This document shows, one piece after another, positions 10,481 to 22,800 of a DNA stretch of 64,000 nt; the first letter of the stretch is position 1; the number at the start of each line of letters is the position of its first letter. The notes beneath the pieces are model-generated. The model saw nothing but the letters and a program-made list of their open reading frames with translations. It did no database searches and was not told where the DNA came from. The translations under genes and the position numbers were made by a program. The DNA is from Niebla homalea (Eukaryota > Ascomycota > Lecanoromycetes > Lecanorales > Ramalinaceae), in the NCBI GenBank assembly GCA_019925105.1, contig JAHGAU010000007.1:124001-188000 (forward strand), written 5' to 3'.

Positions 10481-12842
10481 TCACGGATCGTCTTGCGAGG
10501 GCAAAATCATTTTGTGGTAAAAGCGCCTTTTAGACCTCAGATCCCAGAAAGAGCCGGGTCTCGATACCTCTGCTTGTGATCGTTGACACCAACCACGATG
10601 TGTCCACTTCCCTGTCTGGGTGATGCTCCTCAGATTTTCATAGCATTGGCGTTCCTTCCAATCCTTCAGGAATAGGTTCTGCTGCTCGTGGCTACCACAG
10701 ATCCTCTTCAAACGCTCGAACTCTGCGCAGTTCACCTTGGCCACGTCTCGTCGAGCAAGTTCTGCGTGAGGTGATATATCGATGGCGAAGGTAAGGCAAG
10801 ACCCAGTACTTAGCCCAGGCGCTCCCGAGACGAGCTGAGAAGACCCTGATCCAAGAACGAGGTCGAGGGAGCGCAGCCGAGGCTCGGTGATGAGGTGATT
10901 TTGCTTTGTACGATGGGCACGAATGGATTCTCGGAGGTGTTTCCACAAGGGCAAAGTGTTTCTGAGTGTAGGCCTGTAGTCTAGATGCCTGCCTGCCTCA
11001 CGCAAGCCGACCTCGAGATCAAGTTCCAGGTGTTCAAGGAACCAAAGCTCTCTAGCAATATCTTCTAGTCTGTTGAATATCTGAGCAGGCGCAGTTTTAG
11101 CTAGTGTATTCCCAACAGTAGAGGATGATGACGAACCAATTGGAGTTCTTGGGCTTCGGAAGAAGACGTTGACCATTTTCCACTCGGGTAGGAGTTACAA
11201 TTACATTCAAGATCGAGGCCGAGGCTTCGAAGCCTTGGACATGTCTGACCCAGTATTTGCAGCCCAGCATTATCTAGGACCTGTCGTCGGCCAATACCCG
11301 TTTCTTGCTCGCGCTGGTGTAGCCTTAATGACGTAAGTTTCTTACCCAGATGGCCGAAAATCGTTTGTTCGAACGGGGATGGAGAAAAATGATACCCAGT
11401 CATATCCAATGATTCTAAATTATTACAATCACGTAGGAAGTCTGTAAACATGTGCTTCGCCACCAGCAGTGTTAAATCCAGTCTGAGGATTTTTAAGCAG
11501 TCTAAAGACTTGAAGAAAGTGGGAAATTGGTCCAACTGCGAAATTGAAAGCCGTTCGAGGATGTTCCAGACAGTGAAGCGATCCCATGGAACTAGAACGG
11601 CCTCAGCTGAGATCTTCATATGGCATGAAGGGAGCAACATACACCTAGACTCCATCAGGTTGCCCGTGATTTCCAGCGATCTCAGTCTCAACGGTCCCAT
11701 CTCGCCCAAGTCAAGCAGGGCATTGGGACCAGTATAGAGGTTCGTCAAGGTGAGATCCTGGAGGTTTGGTAGAGCTGTGAGATTGGCGTAGACCTGGAAA
11801 GGATCTGATCGTGAGATGTCATAGGCATCTGAGCATAGGGCAACCAGGTTGCCTGCCTTGTGAACCCTACCCAAGTACATGTGATCAGTTTGTTGGTATC
11901 TGTAGCGGACATAGAGTCTGCAATTCGGGTGGGCTTCGGCAAGGATCCGAGTCAACTCGATAGGTACTGGAACCTCATTGTCCCATCTTTGGGTATCTGT
12001 CAGTCATTGAAGATCGTGCAATGCATCTCAAAGGAGCGGATTGGTTGTCAATGGACAAGGGAAGTGCAGATCAGCCGCATCAAGGCTTCTGCGGACCTCC
12101 ATGACAGTTAAAATGTAGATGATGCGAAGGCCGAGACGAACACAGCATATCTGCTGATTATCAAATTCGACGGAATTGCAGGGTCACGTTGCTAAGCGTG
12201 AGCAGGCATGTTGGACTTACACTAAGATTTCCAAGTTTCTGATCCCCGGTAGACTATGCTGCAAATGTGTGAAATGGCGCAGGCTCCGATTCTCTTCCTT
12301 CTGCTGACTGTATGTGGGCATCCATCTGACGTGTATCTCTCGAATGTCCTCCAGAATCTTTGTTCTATTGGTCAATTGGGCTATGAGGCGATCATTCATA
12401 CGGAGGTTGGGCCTTTGGACTGATCAGCGCCATTCAATGTCATCTGAACATTACTCATGGGAAGAAGACAGAAGTTTGTTCGAACGTACTTTGAGAAGTA
12501 GAGGACGAGCCGTCGGTTGACGAGTGGCTGCCCAAGTGCATTCAACCTTTTTGAGGCTAATGCTACTTGCTGTAAAGATGGTGGGTGTATCAAATAGAGC
12601 TCGCGACAAGTTAGTCAATAGATCACAGCATGGATGATCTCCACTGGTCTAGAGGAGGGCTGATTTACCCAGTCAATGATAATGGCCAGAATCTCTGCTG
12701 GAACGGCGCATAACAGCTCTTGGGGCATGGCAGTCGCCTGGGGATTCTGTTTAAGAGTCCCCTTCTTTACGAAGAGCTCCCGTAAAGAGCTGCTCAATGA
12801 GACCTTCATGGCCCGTCGAAGGCTCCTGCGTTCCATGATCAA
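10481..12842 (-). CDS. F-box/leucine-rich-repeat protein
   Basis: Five exons: 12842-12669, 12599-12490, 12412-12221, 11986-11137 and 11080-10481. All junction phases close, giving 641 residues. The first splice builds an F-box: VPAEILAIIIDW joins LYLIHPPSLQQVALASKRLN, the usual L-P-x-E-[IL] start and VSKRxxxL end. After it come irregular leucine-rich segments such as LTALPNLQDLTLTNLYTG and LRLDLTLLVAKHMF. F-box proteins recruit substrates to SCF (Skp1-cullin) ubiquitin ligases; the LRR-like part would bind the target, which is unknown. Intron 3 is long (234 nt) but joins NLEIL to VWDNEVPVPIELTRILAEAH, as in related fungal proteins. Intron 4 uses a GTTCGT donor; an alternative donor GTAATT near 11200 would shorten the protein slightly. 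Confidence 0.78.
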
Positions 12843-13311
12843 GAACTACCGCGGGCAGGGCCATTCAATTATAGTCACTTCAATATTTAGCATCTGACTG
12901 TTATTTGGTATCATGCCCTTCAACGCAAGACTTGAGATCTACACGACGCCTTGGACGAGCATGACACAAGGCTGGTAGTCAGTCAGGCAGCAACAACTTA
13001 TGTAAGCTAGGCCCGAAACAGTTCTTATCAGTTGATAATCTTAGCGGCATCACGAAAGCTTTCCATGTTTACATTATTATTACTTCACGCGCTTTGGGAT
13101 ATCTCATCTCTCTCTTTCGTCATCCATCAATTTCACCTGACCCAATTATATCGAGACAACCAAACATTCTGCCAGTCGCGATTTCAATTGAATTAATACC
13201 GTTTCTCTCTTCGAGTCTTCGGATTCAACTGATCTCACCACTCACCATCGCTCTCTCCACATCACTTCAGATCCTCACCTCACCACCGACTCCGTCCAAT
13301 CTCCTCAAAGC
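12843..13311. other. intergenic between divergent F-box and small-protein loci
   Basis: Shared upstream region of a minus-strand and a plus-strand locus. Pyrimidine-rich from 13090, as expected of a fungal 5' leader ahead of the ATG at 13312. No distinct element recognised. Confidence 0.4.
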
Positions 13312-13642
13312 ATGGCACCAACTCAGGCGCGTCTCTCTCTCTCTTCCTCCCTATCCCTTCTCCACGTTTCCGTTTCTTATTGCGCGCCCTTCTACATCAC
13401 TCCGCAATTTGACCATCAACGTCTACTTCCCACTGCTCCTGACTTTCCTCAATCATTCCCCTCAACTCAGACCCCACGCGTCAATCGCCATCCACCCTGC
13501 TAATATATTTCATCCACAGACCCCCCTTGAGAAAGCCCACGCCGTCCGCGCAGCCAAAAAGGCCAAGAAGGAAGGCATCAAGAAGAAGCGTCTCGAAGCG
13601 ATGAAGAAAGCCAGGGAGGCGAAGAAGAAGAACGCCGCCTAG
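13312..13642 (+). CDS. possible small lysine-rich protein
   Basis: The 3' exon, 13520-13642, follows a textbook intron end (branch TGCTAAT, then CATCCACAG) and encodes 40 residues starting TPLEKAHAVRAAKKAKKEG and ending in Lys/Ala-rich helix. The likely start is the ATG at 13312 (CAAAGCATGGCACC) after a pyrimidine-rich leader. The intron's donor is unclear: a GC-type donor right after MAPTQ would give a 45-residue product, and GTCAAT at about 13480 would give about 96. A third reading is one uninterrupted frame through the whole region. The lysine-rich tail suggests nucleic-acid or ribosome association, but that is only composition. Function not recognised. Confidence 0.35.
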
Positions 13643-16152
13643 TCCTTACATTGAATGACTCCCGGGTCCCTATGGCTGGAGGTGATAAAGGCTGGGCGAT
13701 GGTTGGAGGTGAAGGAGGGGATTTCATGACGTCTTTCCTACCGCGTTTTTGTATTATTACGACAATGGCGACGCGTTGAAGGGTGCTCGCTGGATTGATC
13801 TTCTTTGGTGGATGGGTGATGGTGCCGCCTTCTTGTCTCTCTTGGGCTGGCAATAGGGAGGAGAGTGCAATGGGGCGAGCTGCGCGGGCGAAAGTTGGAG
13901 ATGATGGAAATATCAACTATTGGCTTAGGGACGGGAATAGCAATCGACTGGCTTGAATGAGTGGTGTCGCTCTGCTCATGATCGCTGCTTCTGAAAGTCT
14001 TGTTGGACGGGATTGGACTGTCTCGCGTTCTGTTCCTAGAGGCCGATCACTCAAGTTATTGCGCAACGTCTTGCTGTCCTCCCTAGTTATCATACACACA
14101 CCAAAAAGCCTTTTCATCCCATGATTTACGTCTCTAGCTCTTTGCCAGGCTCTTTTTATCTGTCTCTCGCTGTTCAGCCACTTCCATCCTACATACTGAA
14201 TCTCAAGGCTGTCCTCATTGTCAATCATGATTCAGCAGTGTAGGTAAGCGCACTTATCATGCCTTTTGTGGGGGAGCCGATCGTTCGGCGCAAAACCTCG
14301 CTGTACGTTTCAATACTTGACAGCTTGATGCTTCGGCTTGGATCGACTGCACAAACGATACTTGCAAAAGACTTTCTGCCGTTCCCCCACCTCTTCATCC
14401 AAGTCTGTCTGACCGTCAAGGAAATCTGAAGTAGCAGGTACTACGTAGGTAGCGGAAATGGTTAGTGATTTACACAGCCTTTGCAACGCATCCTGCATCA
14501 TCCGATGAGTGATACGTGAGGAGCCCAATACCCCCTTGACCGTAATCGAAGATCATATACATGTACAATCATGTCCGGCGCTAAAACATAAGTAGAAGAC
14601 AGTGACTCAACTTCACAGATTCGTAAAATCCGCCTCTCAAGTTGCATGGACCACGCGGCGGGGGAGCATTATCTCACAACGGTCAAGCTCGAGAGATCCT
14701 CAAGAAGGCAACGAGGAAATTCTTTCATTCGCATCAAATTCAGCCATTGAGACCAGGGATTGGACATGAAGAAGCCAACACCATGAAGCCTTAGGCTCCA
14801 ACTATGAGCCGCAGTGATATCGACCATTCAAGAGCCATTTGTCAAGCCTCTGAAAGACGGTCCCAGGATACGTTGTCAAATCAATCGCAAGCTTTGGGTC
14901 AGTCCCAGCACCTAGCTGAACTCGCGGACAAATAGGGCCGACATTAACAATGTCCTTTACGTGACCTGGTAGCGAAGAGCTACTGTCACAGACAGGAGAC
15001 AGTGAGAATGACGTGGGCTTCGATCCGATCCCACTTTGCGTCAAAGGGTCTTCTTCAAGACGTTCTGAAGCAATCAACTTAGTGTGACAGCTGCCAAAAT
15101 CTATCGGAAGTGCCAAGCAATCCAGTAATGATATGGGATGCAGGCACATCATTCGGATCCGAGCACAGAGAGTTCTGTCATTCCTAGAAAGATCTGTAGC
15201 GAAGAGCTGGGGCTGGCTTTTGTGGCTTTATGGCAGCGGATGTGATCTGGCCATTGCCATCGACTACCTTGGACAATTGAGTGTGAATATCAATACAGAG
15301 GTGTTATATTATTATTATGATTGTAGAGATGTTTGCGGTCCTTCGAGGCAGCCAGAAGTACGTACCTCTACGGGTGAGTCGCCCCGACAAAAACATGCCT
15401 GACGGATTAAGGAATAAAGGGGTAGAAAACAAGGTTGATTGAGCAGAGCGCTTATAGCGCATATTAAAATTACTCGTCCGAGGTCTGACAGGTAAGTTGA
15501 CCCACTTCCCGCCAGTTGGCAACGGCGGTACTTGTAACTCGTGACTCCTGCATATGACGGACAGGCTGACAACGACGTTCTGTGACACTGTGATTTGCCC
15601 AAACTCCTCTTCAGATTACGCGTACTCTGTAATGAACAGCCATACAGGATCTGTGCGATGAAGTGGACTACTGTAACGTTGTTTTGGTATGGAAATCTTC
15701 ATCCAATAATGCCAAGTTGTATCAAACGATCCACCCCTGTTCATCATATTCACCGCTACCGTCGTTTAATTCCTTGGGAGAGGGACAAAACAAGCGAGAT
15801 GTCCCCGCGGGTACGTAACCTTTGTTTGTCGAGATTCCCCAAGTGATTGCGCTTAACGTAATCAAAACCTGAGCGATGAATCCTGATTGTTATCGATTCC
15901 TGTACTGAAATTAGGCTGCGAATCGCCCTTGTGTATACCCTTGGGTACCTTACCTTACGATATCAATCGGGCACACGCCTTCAGGGGATATTGAATGGGT
16001 CCATCCCTGCAGCAAAAGATACAACGATAGCTGTGCGCTGGCCATCTTCTTTCAGACTTTCTGACCCTTTTCCAACTTCTCTTCATCATGTCGTCCTTGC
16101 GGTGACCACGGAACATGCAACCATTGCTCTCTCCAACCTCCAGAACGAGAGG
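13643..16152. other. long interval without a supported gene
   Basis: About 2.5 kb between the small basic-protein locus and the GT34 gene. Minus-strand frames at 13917-14228, 14225-14419 and 14802-15152 are open but have no recognisable family and no supporting splice pattern. The last 200 bases are the leader of the GT34 gene. No repeats of note. Confidence 0.4.
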
Positions 16153-17417
16153 ATGATCGCTTTCTGGAATCTCCGTCTCCTGTTTGCGATCCCCATAACA
16201 CTGGCTCTCGCTTTCTTGTTCCATGGAAAGTTGTGGGACTCAGCCACCACTCCGATAGCCAGGCATGCTCAGTACTCAACAGCCATCGACGATGATGGCG
16301 GCACCATCTATGGGAAGCTGGCAAGCTCACCGAGGATCCTCCAAACCACAATGTTGTTGGGAGACCAAAGCAACAACATCACAGAAAGATGCATACAGAC
16401 GCACCTTGAACATGGGGATAAATGGGGATATAAGACCATAGTGCTGCGAAGAGACTTCATGTCATTCGAACACAAGAATGAAGCTAACTCCAATTACCCA
16501 AAGCTTCTCTGGGACAAAGCCCTACACATGCTGTCCCTTTTGCTCGACGAAATGAAGAAGCCAGACGACGTAAGAGCGGAATGGCTAATGTGAGTTCGGC
16601 TCTTCCTCCACCCCACCACAATGCCCCAATAACTTCGAGAATTCATGGCTGACCAACTCCGCCAATCCACAGCTGGTTCGATTCCGACACCATACTCCTC
16701 AACCCGAACATCCCCTGGTCCCTCTTCCTCCCTCCGGCCGACTACCTCCCCCTAGAACCCCCCATCAACTACATCGCCTCTTACGACCCCCAAGGTCTCA
16801 ACACCGGTCTCTACATGATCCGCGTCACCCCCTGGGCGGTCCGCTACCTCACCTCGGTCTCCTCCCTCTCGGTGCTCCGTCCTGATGCTGAGCTCTCCTC
16901 GAACACGGAGCAAAACTGGCAGCGCTGGGTGCTCAAGCATGCCGACTTCGGTCCTCACGCCATATTCCAGCCCAGTATCTGGTATCAGAAGGTCCTGTCC
17001 AGCTGGCTGCCGGACCCGGACCCACAACCAGGGGATATGCAGGTGCACTTCGCGGGGCTGCGCGACTATGACGAGAAGCTTGCCGATATGGAGCTGTGGC
17101 TGGGTAAGCGGGAGCAGATGCAGGGGAATATGGAGCACATGCCTCTGGACAAGAGTGGATACCCGGAGATGGTGGCGGAGTACTGGGAATTGACTGCGCA
17201 GTCCAAGGATGCGGTGCGGTTGACGTACGAGATGAAGGACGGGGAGAAGTGGGCCGCTGCCGATGACGGATTCAAGCAGACGATCGAGGCGGAGGAGACG
17301 GCGTTGAGGGAGATCCTGTTGGATTACTTCTGGAAACCGGATGAGCTGAGAACGCACGTTGCGACTCTGGAGGAGCTGAGGAAGACAGTGGAGATGGATG
17401 CCGCACAAGAAGAATGA
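16153..17417 (+). CDS. GT34 glycosyltransferase, GMA12/MNN10 family
   Basis: Exons 16153-16589 and 16673-17417 (83-nt intron, GTGAGT...CACAG, branch GCTGACC), 393 residues. The start was set at MIAFWNL because it puts the hydrophobic segment LRLLFAIPITLALAFLF at residues 6-22, a type II Golgi signal anchor. The splice creates WLIWFDSDTILLNP, with the metal-binding DxD at residues 149-151, which is the hallmark of family 34. Members transfer alpha-galactose or alpha-mannose from nucleotide sugars to N-glycan or mannan chains in the Golgi lumen; which sugar is used here cannot be told. The C-terminal 80 residues are charged and helical. A four-copy 19-bp tandem repeat lies about 100 bp after the stop. 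Confidence 0.88.
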
Positions 17418-17523
17418 TAGAGCCTGTCGTCGTCCAGGTCTTGATCTTGTCACATAATAGACGAAATGATTCCGGATACTGCTGGCGCCGGCATCCTGCT
17501 CTTCGTTGTTATACACCTCGCAC

Positions 17524-17599
17524 ATATCAAAGCATACAGTGCATATCAAAGCATACAGTGCATATCAAAGCATACAGTGCACATCAAAGCATACAGTGG
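17524..17599 (+). repeat. 19-bp tandem repeat, four copies
   Basis: Unit ATATCAAAGCATACAGTGC repeated three times perfectly (17524, 17543, 17562) plus a fourth copy with two changes at 17581. It sits in the 3' flank of the GT34 gene. Confidence 0.93.
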
Positions 17600-18175
17600 T
17601 CCACATGATGGCCTAGACACACAGGGAGACGGAAATGGCGACGCTAGACATTGCTCAAGTGTGTATTCATTGAGCATTCATGGAAGTCGATGTCAACCTC
17701 GTGAATATCATCAAGGGCCATATAGGATCTTCCAATGCCCTCTCTGGGATCGAGGAGGTTAGCAGTAGCGTGGAGGAAGTTGAGGTGGGTGAATAAAAGT
17801 CATATAATCTGCAATCCACTTCGTAACTCTCACATTGCACTTCGATTTACCGTCGGGATATTTTTGGGATGGATTTTCCCAGCCTCACACTGAGAGCACA
17901 TGTTTGGAGGACTATCCTGCGGATTTGAAATCGTAGAGAAATTCCTGGTGAGATTTATGAGGCGTTGCCAAGCCTTTGTTTTTTTTGGAATCTGGCTGCC
18001 ACGACTTCATTTGCCTTGCTAGACACAATCAATTACATCGACGAAAAGTGACGCACTCAATTTCCTTCTCACGATTACACAGCTGTTCAAGCGAGTCTTT
18101 TTGTGACTTCGCGTTAAAGACTTGCCTAAGGCTGGCCACCACCACCCATCCTCAAGGCCGCCGGCCTTTCCAACC
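17600..18175. other. intergenic, leader of the DnaJ gene
   Basis: No coding sequence. The final stretch before 18176 is the leader of the DnaJ gene. Confidence 0.4.
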
Positions 18176-19364
18176 ATGCCCTCTGCAAGTGCGTCGGGAG
18201 CAGATGCGACGCTCAACGGTAACGCCGCGAAGAGTAGAGATCACAACCAAGGCAACCAAGATAAGAAGTATACAATAGAGCAGAAGACTGCGGTGATACG
18301 GGTGCGGAAATGTTCTGCGACAGCCTTCTACGAGATATTGGGAGTGCAAAAGAGCTGTTCAGACGGGGAGATCAAGAAGGCATATAGGAAGCTGAGCTTG
18401 CTCACACATCCGGATAAGAATGGATACGAGGGAGCTGATGAAGCATTCAAGAGTGAGTTTACTACGCTATAAGAAGGCATCAACTGGATGGATGGCCAGA
18501 AGAATAGCGCTGATGAGAAACTTGTGGTAGTGGTCTCAAGAGCATTTCAGATTCTATCGGACTCGGAGAAGAAGGAGAAATATGACCGGTTTGGAGGAGA
18601 TCCGGACAGTCGATTCGGCCCCGGATCTGCGCCTACAGCCTCTCCATTCAGTGGGTTCGCAAGATCGCCTGGTGCGAGAGGACCAATGTTCGATGATGAG
18701 ATATCGCCCGAGGAGTTGTTCAATAGGTTTTTTGGTGGAGGCGGGATGGGTGGTCCCTTCGGTACTACCAATCTTTGCGCTTCGGACCATTCTTTTACTG
18801 ATGGAGATAGGCGGCGGTGGCATGTTCGACACCGGCCCTCAATTCGTCTTCAACATGGGCGGCGGGCCTGGCTTCAGGGTACATCAGTTCGGCGGCGGGC
18901 GACCACGGCGGAGACCGCAGGAAGCCAATGGGCAGAATGACCGGCCGCAGAGCCCACTCAATGCCTTGACAAGCCTCCTTCCTCTCCTCATCCTCTTCGT
19001 GCTACCCCTCCTCTCGTCACTGTTCTCCTCCATACCTACAGGTCCCTCAATACACTTCTCGCCAGGCCCTCCAAATACCATGCATCGCTCATCCTACCGA
19101 ATCCATGTGGATTACTATATCAACCCGCACGATGTGGTGGACTACTCACCGCGCAAAATGAAGGGTCTGGATGAAAAGGCGGAGAATCAATATATCACCA
19201 ACCTACAATACGAGTGTCAAATCGAGACTCGGACCCGGAATCGAATGGTCGAGGATGCGCAGGGCTGGTTCTTCCCGGACGAGAACAAGATGAGGGAGGC
19301 ACGGAAGTATGAGATGCGAGCGTGTAGGCGGTTAGACACGTTAGGAGTTACTGGTGGATTATAA
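18176..19364 (+). CDS. ER membrane DnaJ protein, HLJ1/DNAJB12-like
   Basis: Three exons, 18176-18452, 18531-18761 and 18811-19364, all joined in phase 1, 353 residues. Residues 50-115 are a J domain: [20 protein letters not shown], then HPD at 78-80, ending [19 protein letters not shown], whose first residues are made by the first splice. A Gly/Phe-rich linker follows ([20 protein letters not shown], built by the second splice), then one hydrophobic segment [20 protein letters not shown] as a membrane anchor and a C-terminal DUF1977-type region. Members face the cytosol from the ER membrane, stimulate Hsp70 ATPase and assist ER-associated degradation. That is consistent with, but not proof of a link to, the UFD2 gene next door. 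Upstream ATGs are absent. Confidence 0.88.
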
Positions 19365-19869
19365 TGATGTTATTTAGGAATTTCATGGCAAGGAGTTTAG
19401 GGCGGGCCATCATGAACGCAGCGGACAAGACGCTTTGTCTCTACATAGATACTTGTACATTCTATTCGATCGAATTAGAAAGCGTGGAAGCCTTGATGGG
19501 CTCTCGTACATTGACTACCTACCTAGTCCACAGCAGCCTGGCACAACCTAAATCATCTTCACAACATTGGTGCATCGCCAGTAGGAACCTGCCGCCTAGA
19601 GATCAACCCCGAGTAAAAATGCTTAAGGCCAGATCTAGCGTGCGGGAGCCCTTGGAAGGCTTGAGGCTTGGAAGGCTCCCGCGGGTGGCGGCACATTTTG
19701 GTGGGTCCAACACTAGAACAATGAGAATGGATGACACAAGGCTTCAATATCGAGTTCCAACACCTTCCATCAAACATTATTATATTCACACCTGCGGCCG
19801 ATCTCGTTTGAATTCTTGCTTGAGGATCATCTTTCGGCCTCAGAGTCAAACATCTATACCCACGCCATC
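19365..19869. other. intergenic between DnaJ and UFD2 genes
   Basis: Tandem same-strand genes. Contains a GC-rich hairpin (19642-19682) and the UFD2 leader. Confidence 0.45.
19642..19682. repeat. GC-rich inverted repeat (hairpin)
   Basis: Arms GCGGGAGCC (19642-19650) and GGCTCCCGC (19674-19682) are perfect complements over 9 bp, around a 23-nt loop that itself contains two TTGGAAGG-like copies. Role unknown; no protein-coding context. Confidence 0.6.
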
Positions 19870-22800
19870 ATGTCAGATTCAATATCAGATGCGGACAAAG
19901 TATTCCCATCACCCTCTACTCTTACAAATCCACCAGCTGAGACGCATAGATCCGCAACAAACGATTGGCTAAGCTGGGAAGTGCTGCATCAGCCCCCGCA
20001 AGTTCCTCAGCAGAGACCTCCAACGCCGAGTCAACAGTCTCAGAAACAAAAGCACCAACGCCAACGTCAACGCCGACCCCGACCGAGACCCCCAAGCCGC
20101 AAATCAGTATCTCTGGCTCATCCAAATCCCCCCCCGCCGCAAATCCCTTTTCTCAGCTCGGTATGAAGCACTCCGAGCATGACACGCCAAAGATCAACAT
20201 TACAGCCCAAAGACCTCTGACGCCGCAAAAGCGAAGTGGATCGGGAAGACCCAGCTCTCGGGCAGGGGAGTCCATAGAGGAATGGGAGGACAGACATCTA
20301 TGCGCTATATTCAAAGTCACGCTCGGGCCGGGCAACAAGCAGGATAATCATGGGCATCCGCTTCAATACCTGGCCGGAACAAGGGAAGAGCTGGAAGAGT
20401 CTAGCCAACCCATACGGATGACTACTGCCATGCTAGACCAGGCCTTGTTGGAAGCTGCATCTGCTCCGGGCAAGAATACAACGCCACTCAACTATCTGCT
20501 AGAATGCTGGAAGAGAGTATCGCGGCACTTCAAAGCTCTGAGGAAGAATGGGGAGGAGGATCCCAAGTTCCAGATCGTAAAAGAGGCGAGGCGACTGTGC
20601 ATGAGCTATTGCATATTCGCTGCTACCATGCCAGAAATGTTCGGGTATGGCAAAGGATGGATACGGCTCTTGAAGAGCTTTTGCTAAAATATAGCAGCTT
20701 CCCGTCTGCAACCTCGAACCTCCTCGCGCCTCATCTGCTGCTTGAGCCGGACGAAGACCATGGACTCGACCATGACTTTGTGAATGAGGCCATCTCACGC
20801 TTTGCCGAGGATGCCTCTGTCAAGGAGGCTCTTGTAGGAGCCGTTGAGGATATCAGTCGACGCTTGGCCGGGTTGACGATGACCGATGACTACAAGCCAT
20901 GCGTGACGGTTCGTTCCCTCGTTCGGTGACCAATATCTGATGCGCGCGCAGCTAATCTGAAACAGGCCCTTAGGAACTTGGTTCAGTATCCGGCAATGGT
21001 CAATGCCATGGTCGAATCCCCCTTATTCTTGCCTTCCAATGTGCCGGCGCAAGCAATAGAGACATCAACACTGTTGGGCCCTTTCTTCGCCATTTCTCCG
21101 CTGCAAAAGGAGGTGACGAGAAACTACTTCTCAGCACCCAGCACTCGAGATAAAGCATACATTGTCAATTCACAGCGTGCGCTGCGCATGACCCTACAAA
21201 TCCATCAGATGGATCTACTGGACATTGTAAATCGAATCATAAAGACTGGCAAGGAAGCTCGTGATGGAATGCTGGACTGGTTTGCTCTTTGCTGCAATAT
21301 CAATCACAAGCGTCGAGCCATGCAAGTCGATGATCGAATAGTATCTTCGGACGGCTTCATGATCAATGTGACAGTCTGCCTTGATCAACTATGCGAGCCA
21401 TTCATGGATGCAACATTTTCCAAGATTGATCGAATAGACGTCGACTACCTTCGACGGAAGCCTCGGATCGATATTAAGGACGAGACCAAGCTCAATGCAG
21501 ATCAGCAAGCATCAGACACCTTCTACGCAAACCCGGCTGACGGCTCCAACAATTTCATCTCCGAGGTCTTCTTCCTCACATTGGCGGCCCATCATTATGG
21601 GACTGAGGCGGCGAACGCGAAAATGAGCCAGCTTGATAAAGACTTGAAGCGGTTGAAGAAGTATATCGAGCAGTTCGAGCTTGAACGCCATGAACATATC
21701 AATGACCCTGTTAGATTACGAGCTTACGATGAAGCGATAAAGAAGCAGAGGATGAGGATCGAAAGTGGATTGTCCTATAAATTTGGCGTGGAGGGAGTCC
21801 TCCTGGATGAGTTATCACAGGCTCGGTCCATGCAGTTCATGCGGTATGTCATCGTATGGCTTCTCCGACTGGTCTCCCCTGGACACGACTTTCCGAAGAA
21901 ACCTCTGGTCTTGCCACTCCCAGAAGAGCAGCCGCAGGTCTTCAAGTGTCTGCCAGAGTACTTCCTCGAAGACGTGGTGGGCAACTTCAAGTTCGTCATG
22001 CGGAATATGCCCCAAATCATCACATCCACTCAGAGCGATGAACTGGTAATGCTCTGTATAACCTTCCTCCGCAGCTCCGAATACATCAAAAACCCCTATC
22101 TCAAATCCGGCCTTGTCACCATCATGTTCCACGGCATCTGGCCGACCTACAACCGTTCCAAGGGCATCCTCGGCGACCTCCTCTACGCCCTCCCCTTCGC
22201 CAACGAGCACCTCCTCCACTCCCTCATCAAATTCTACATCGAGGTCGAAGTCACGGGCGCCCACACGCAATTCTACGACAAATTCAACATCCGCTACGAG
22301 ATTTTCCAAATCATCAAATGCATCTGGTCCAACCCCGTCTACCGGGAACATCTTTTCGAAGAAGCCGCCCTGAACGTCGAATTCTTCGTCCGCTTCGTCA
22401 ATCTGTTGCTGAACGACGTCACCTACGTGCTCGATGAATCTCTCTCCGCCTTCGTCCAAATCCACAACTTATCCGAGGAACTCAAAGACTCAGGCCCGAC
22501 AATGGAACAAGCAACCCGCACCGAAAAGGAGGAAGCCCTGACAGGAGCCCAGGGTAGAGCAAAATCCTACATGCAACTCACCAACGAAACCGTGGCGATG
22601 CTCAAACTCTTCACCGAAGCCCTCGCCGACTCGTTCACCAAGGCCGAGATCGTGCAGAGATTGGCAGACATGCTGGACTACAACCTCGAGGCCATGGTGG
22701 GACCTAAATCCCGCGATCTCGTCGTCGACAATCCGCAGGAATATGGCTTTCAACCCAAGGTACTGCTGAGCGAGATCGTGGACGTCTACCTCAACCTCCG

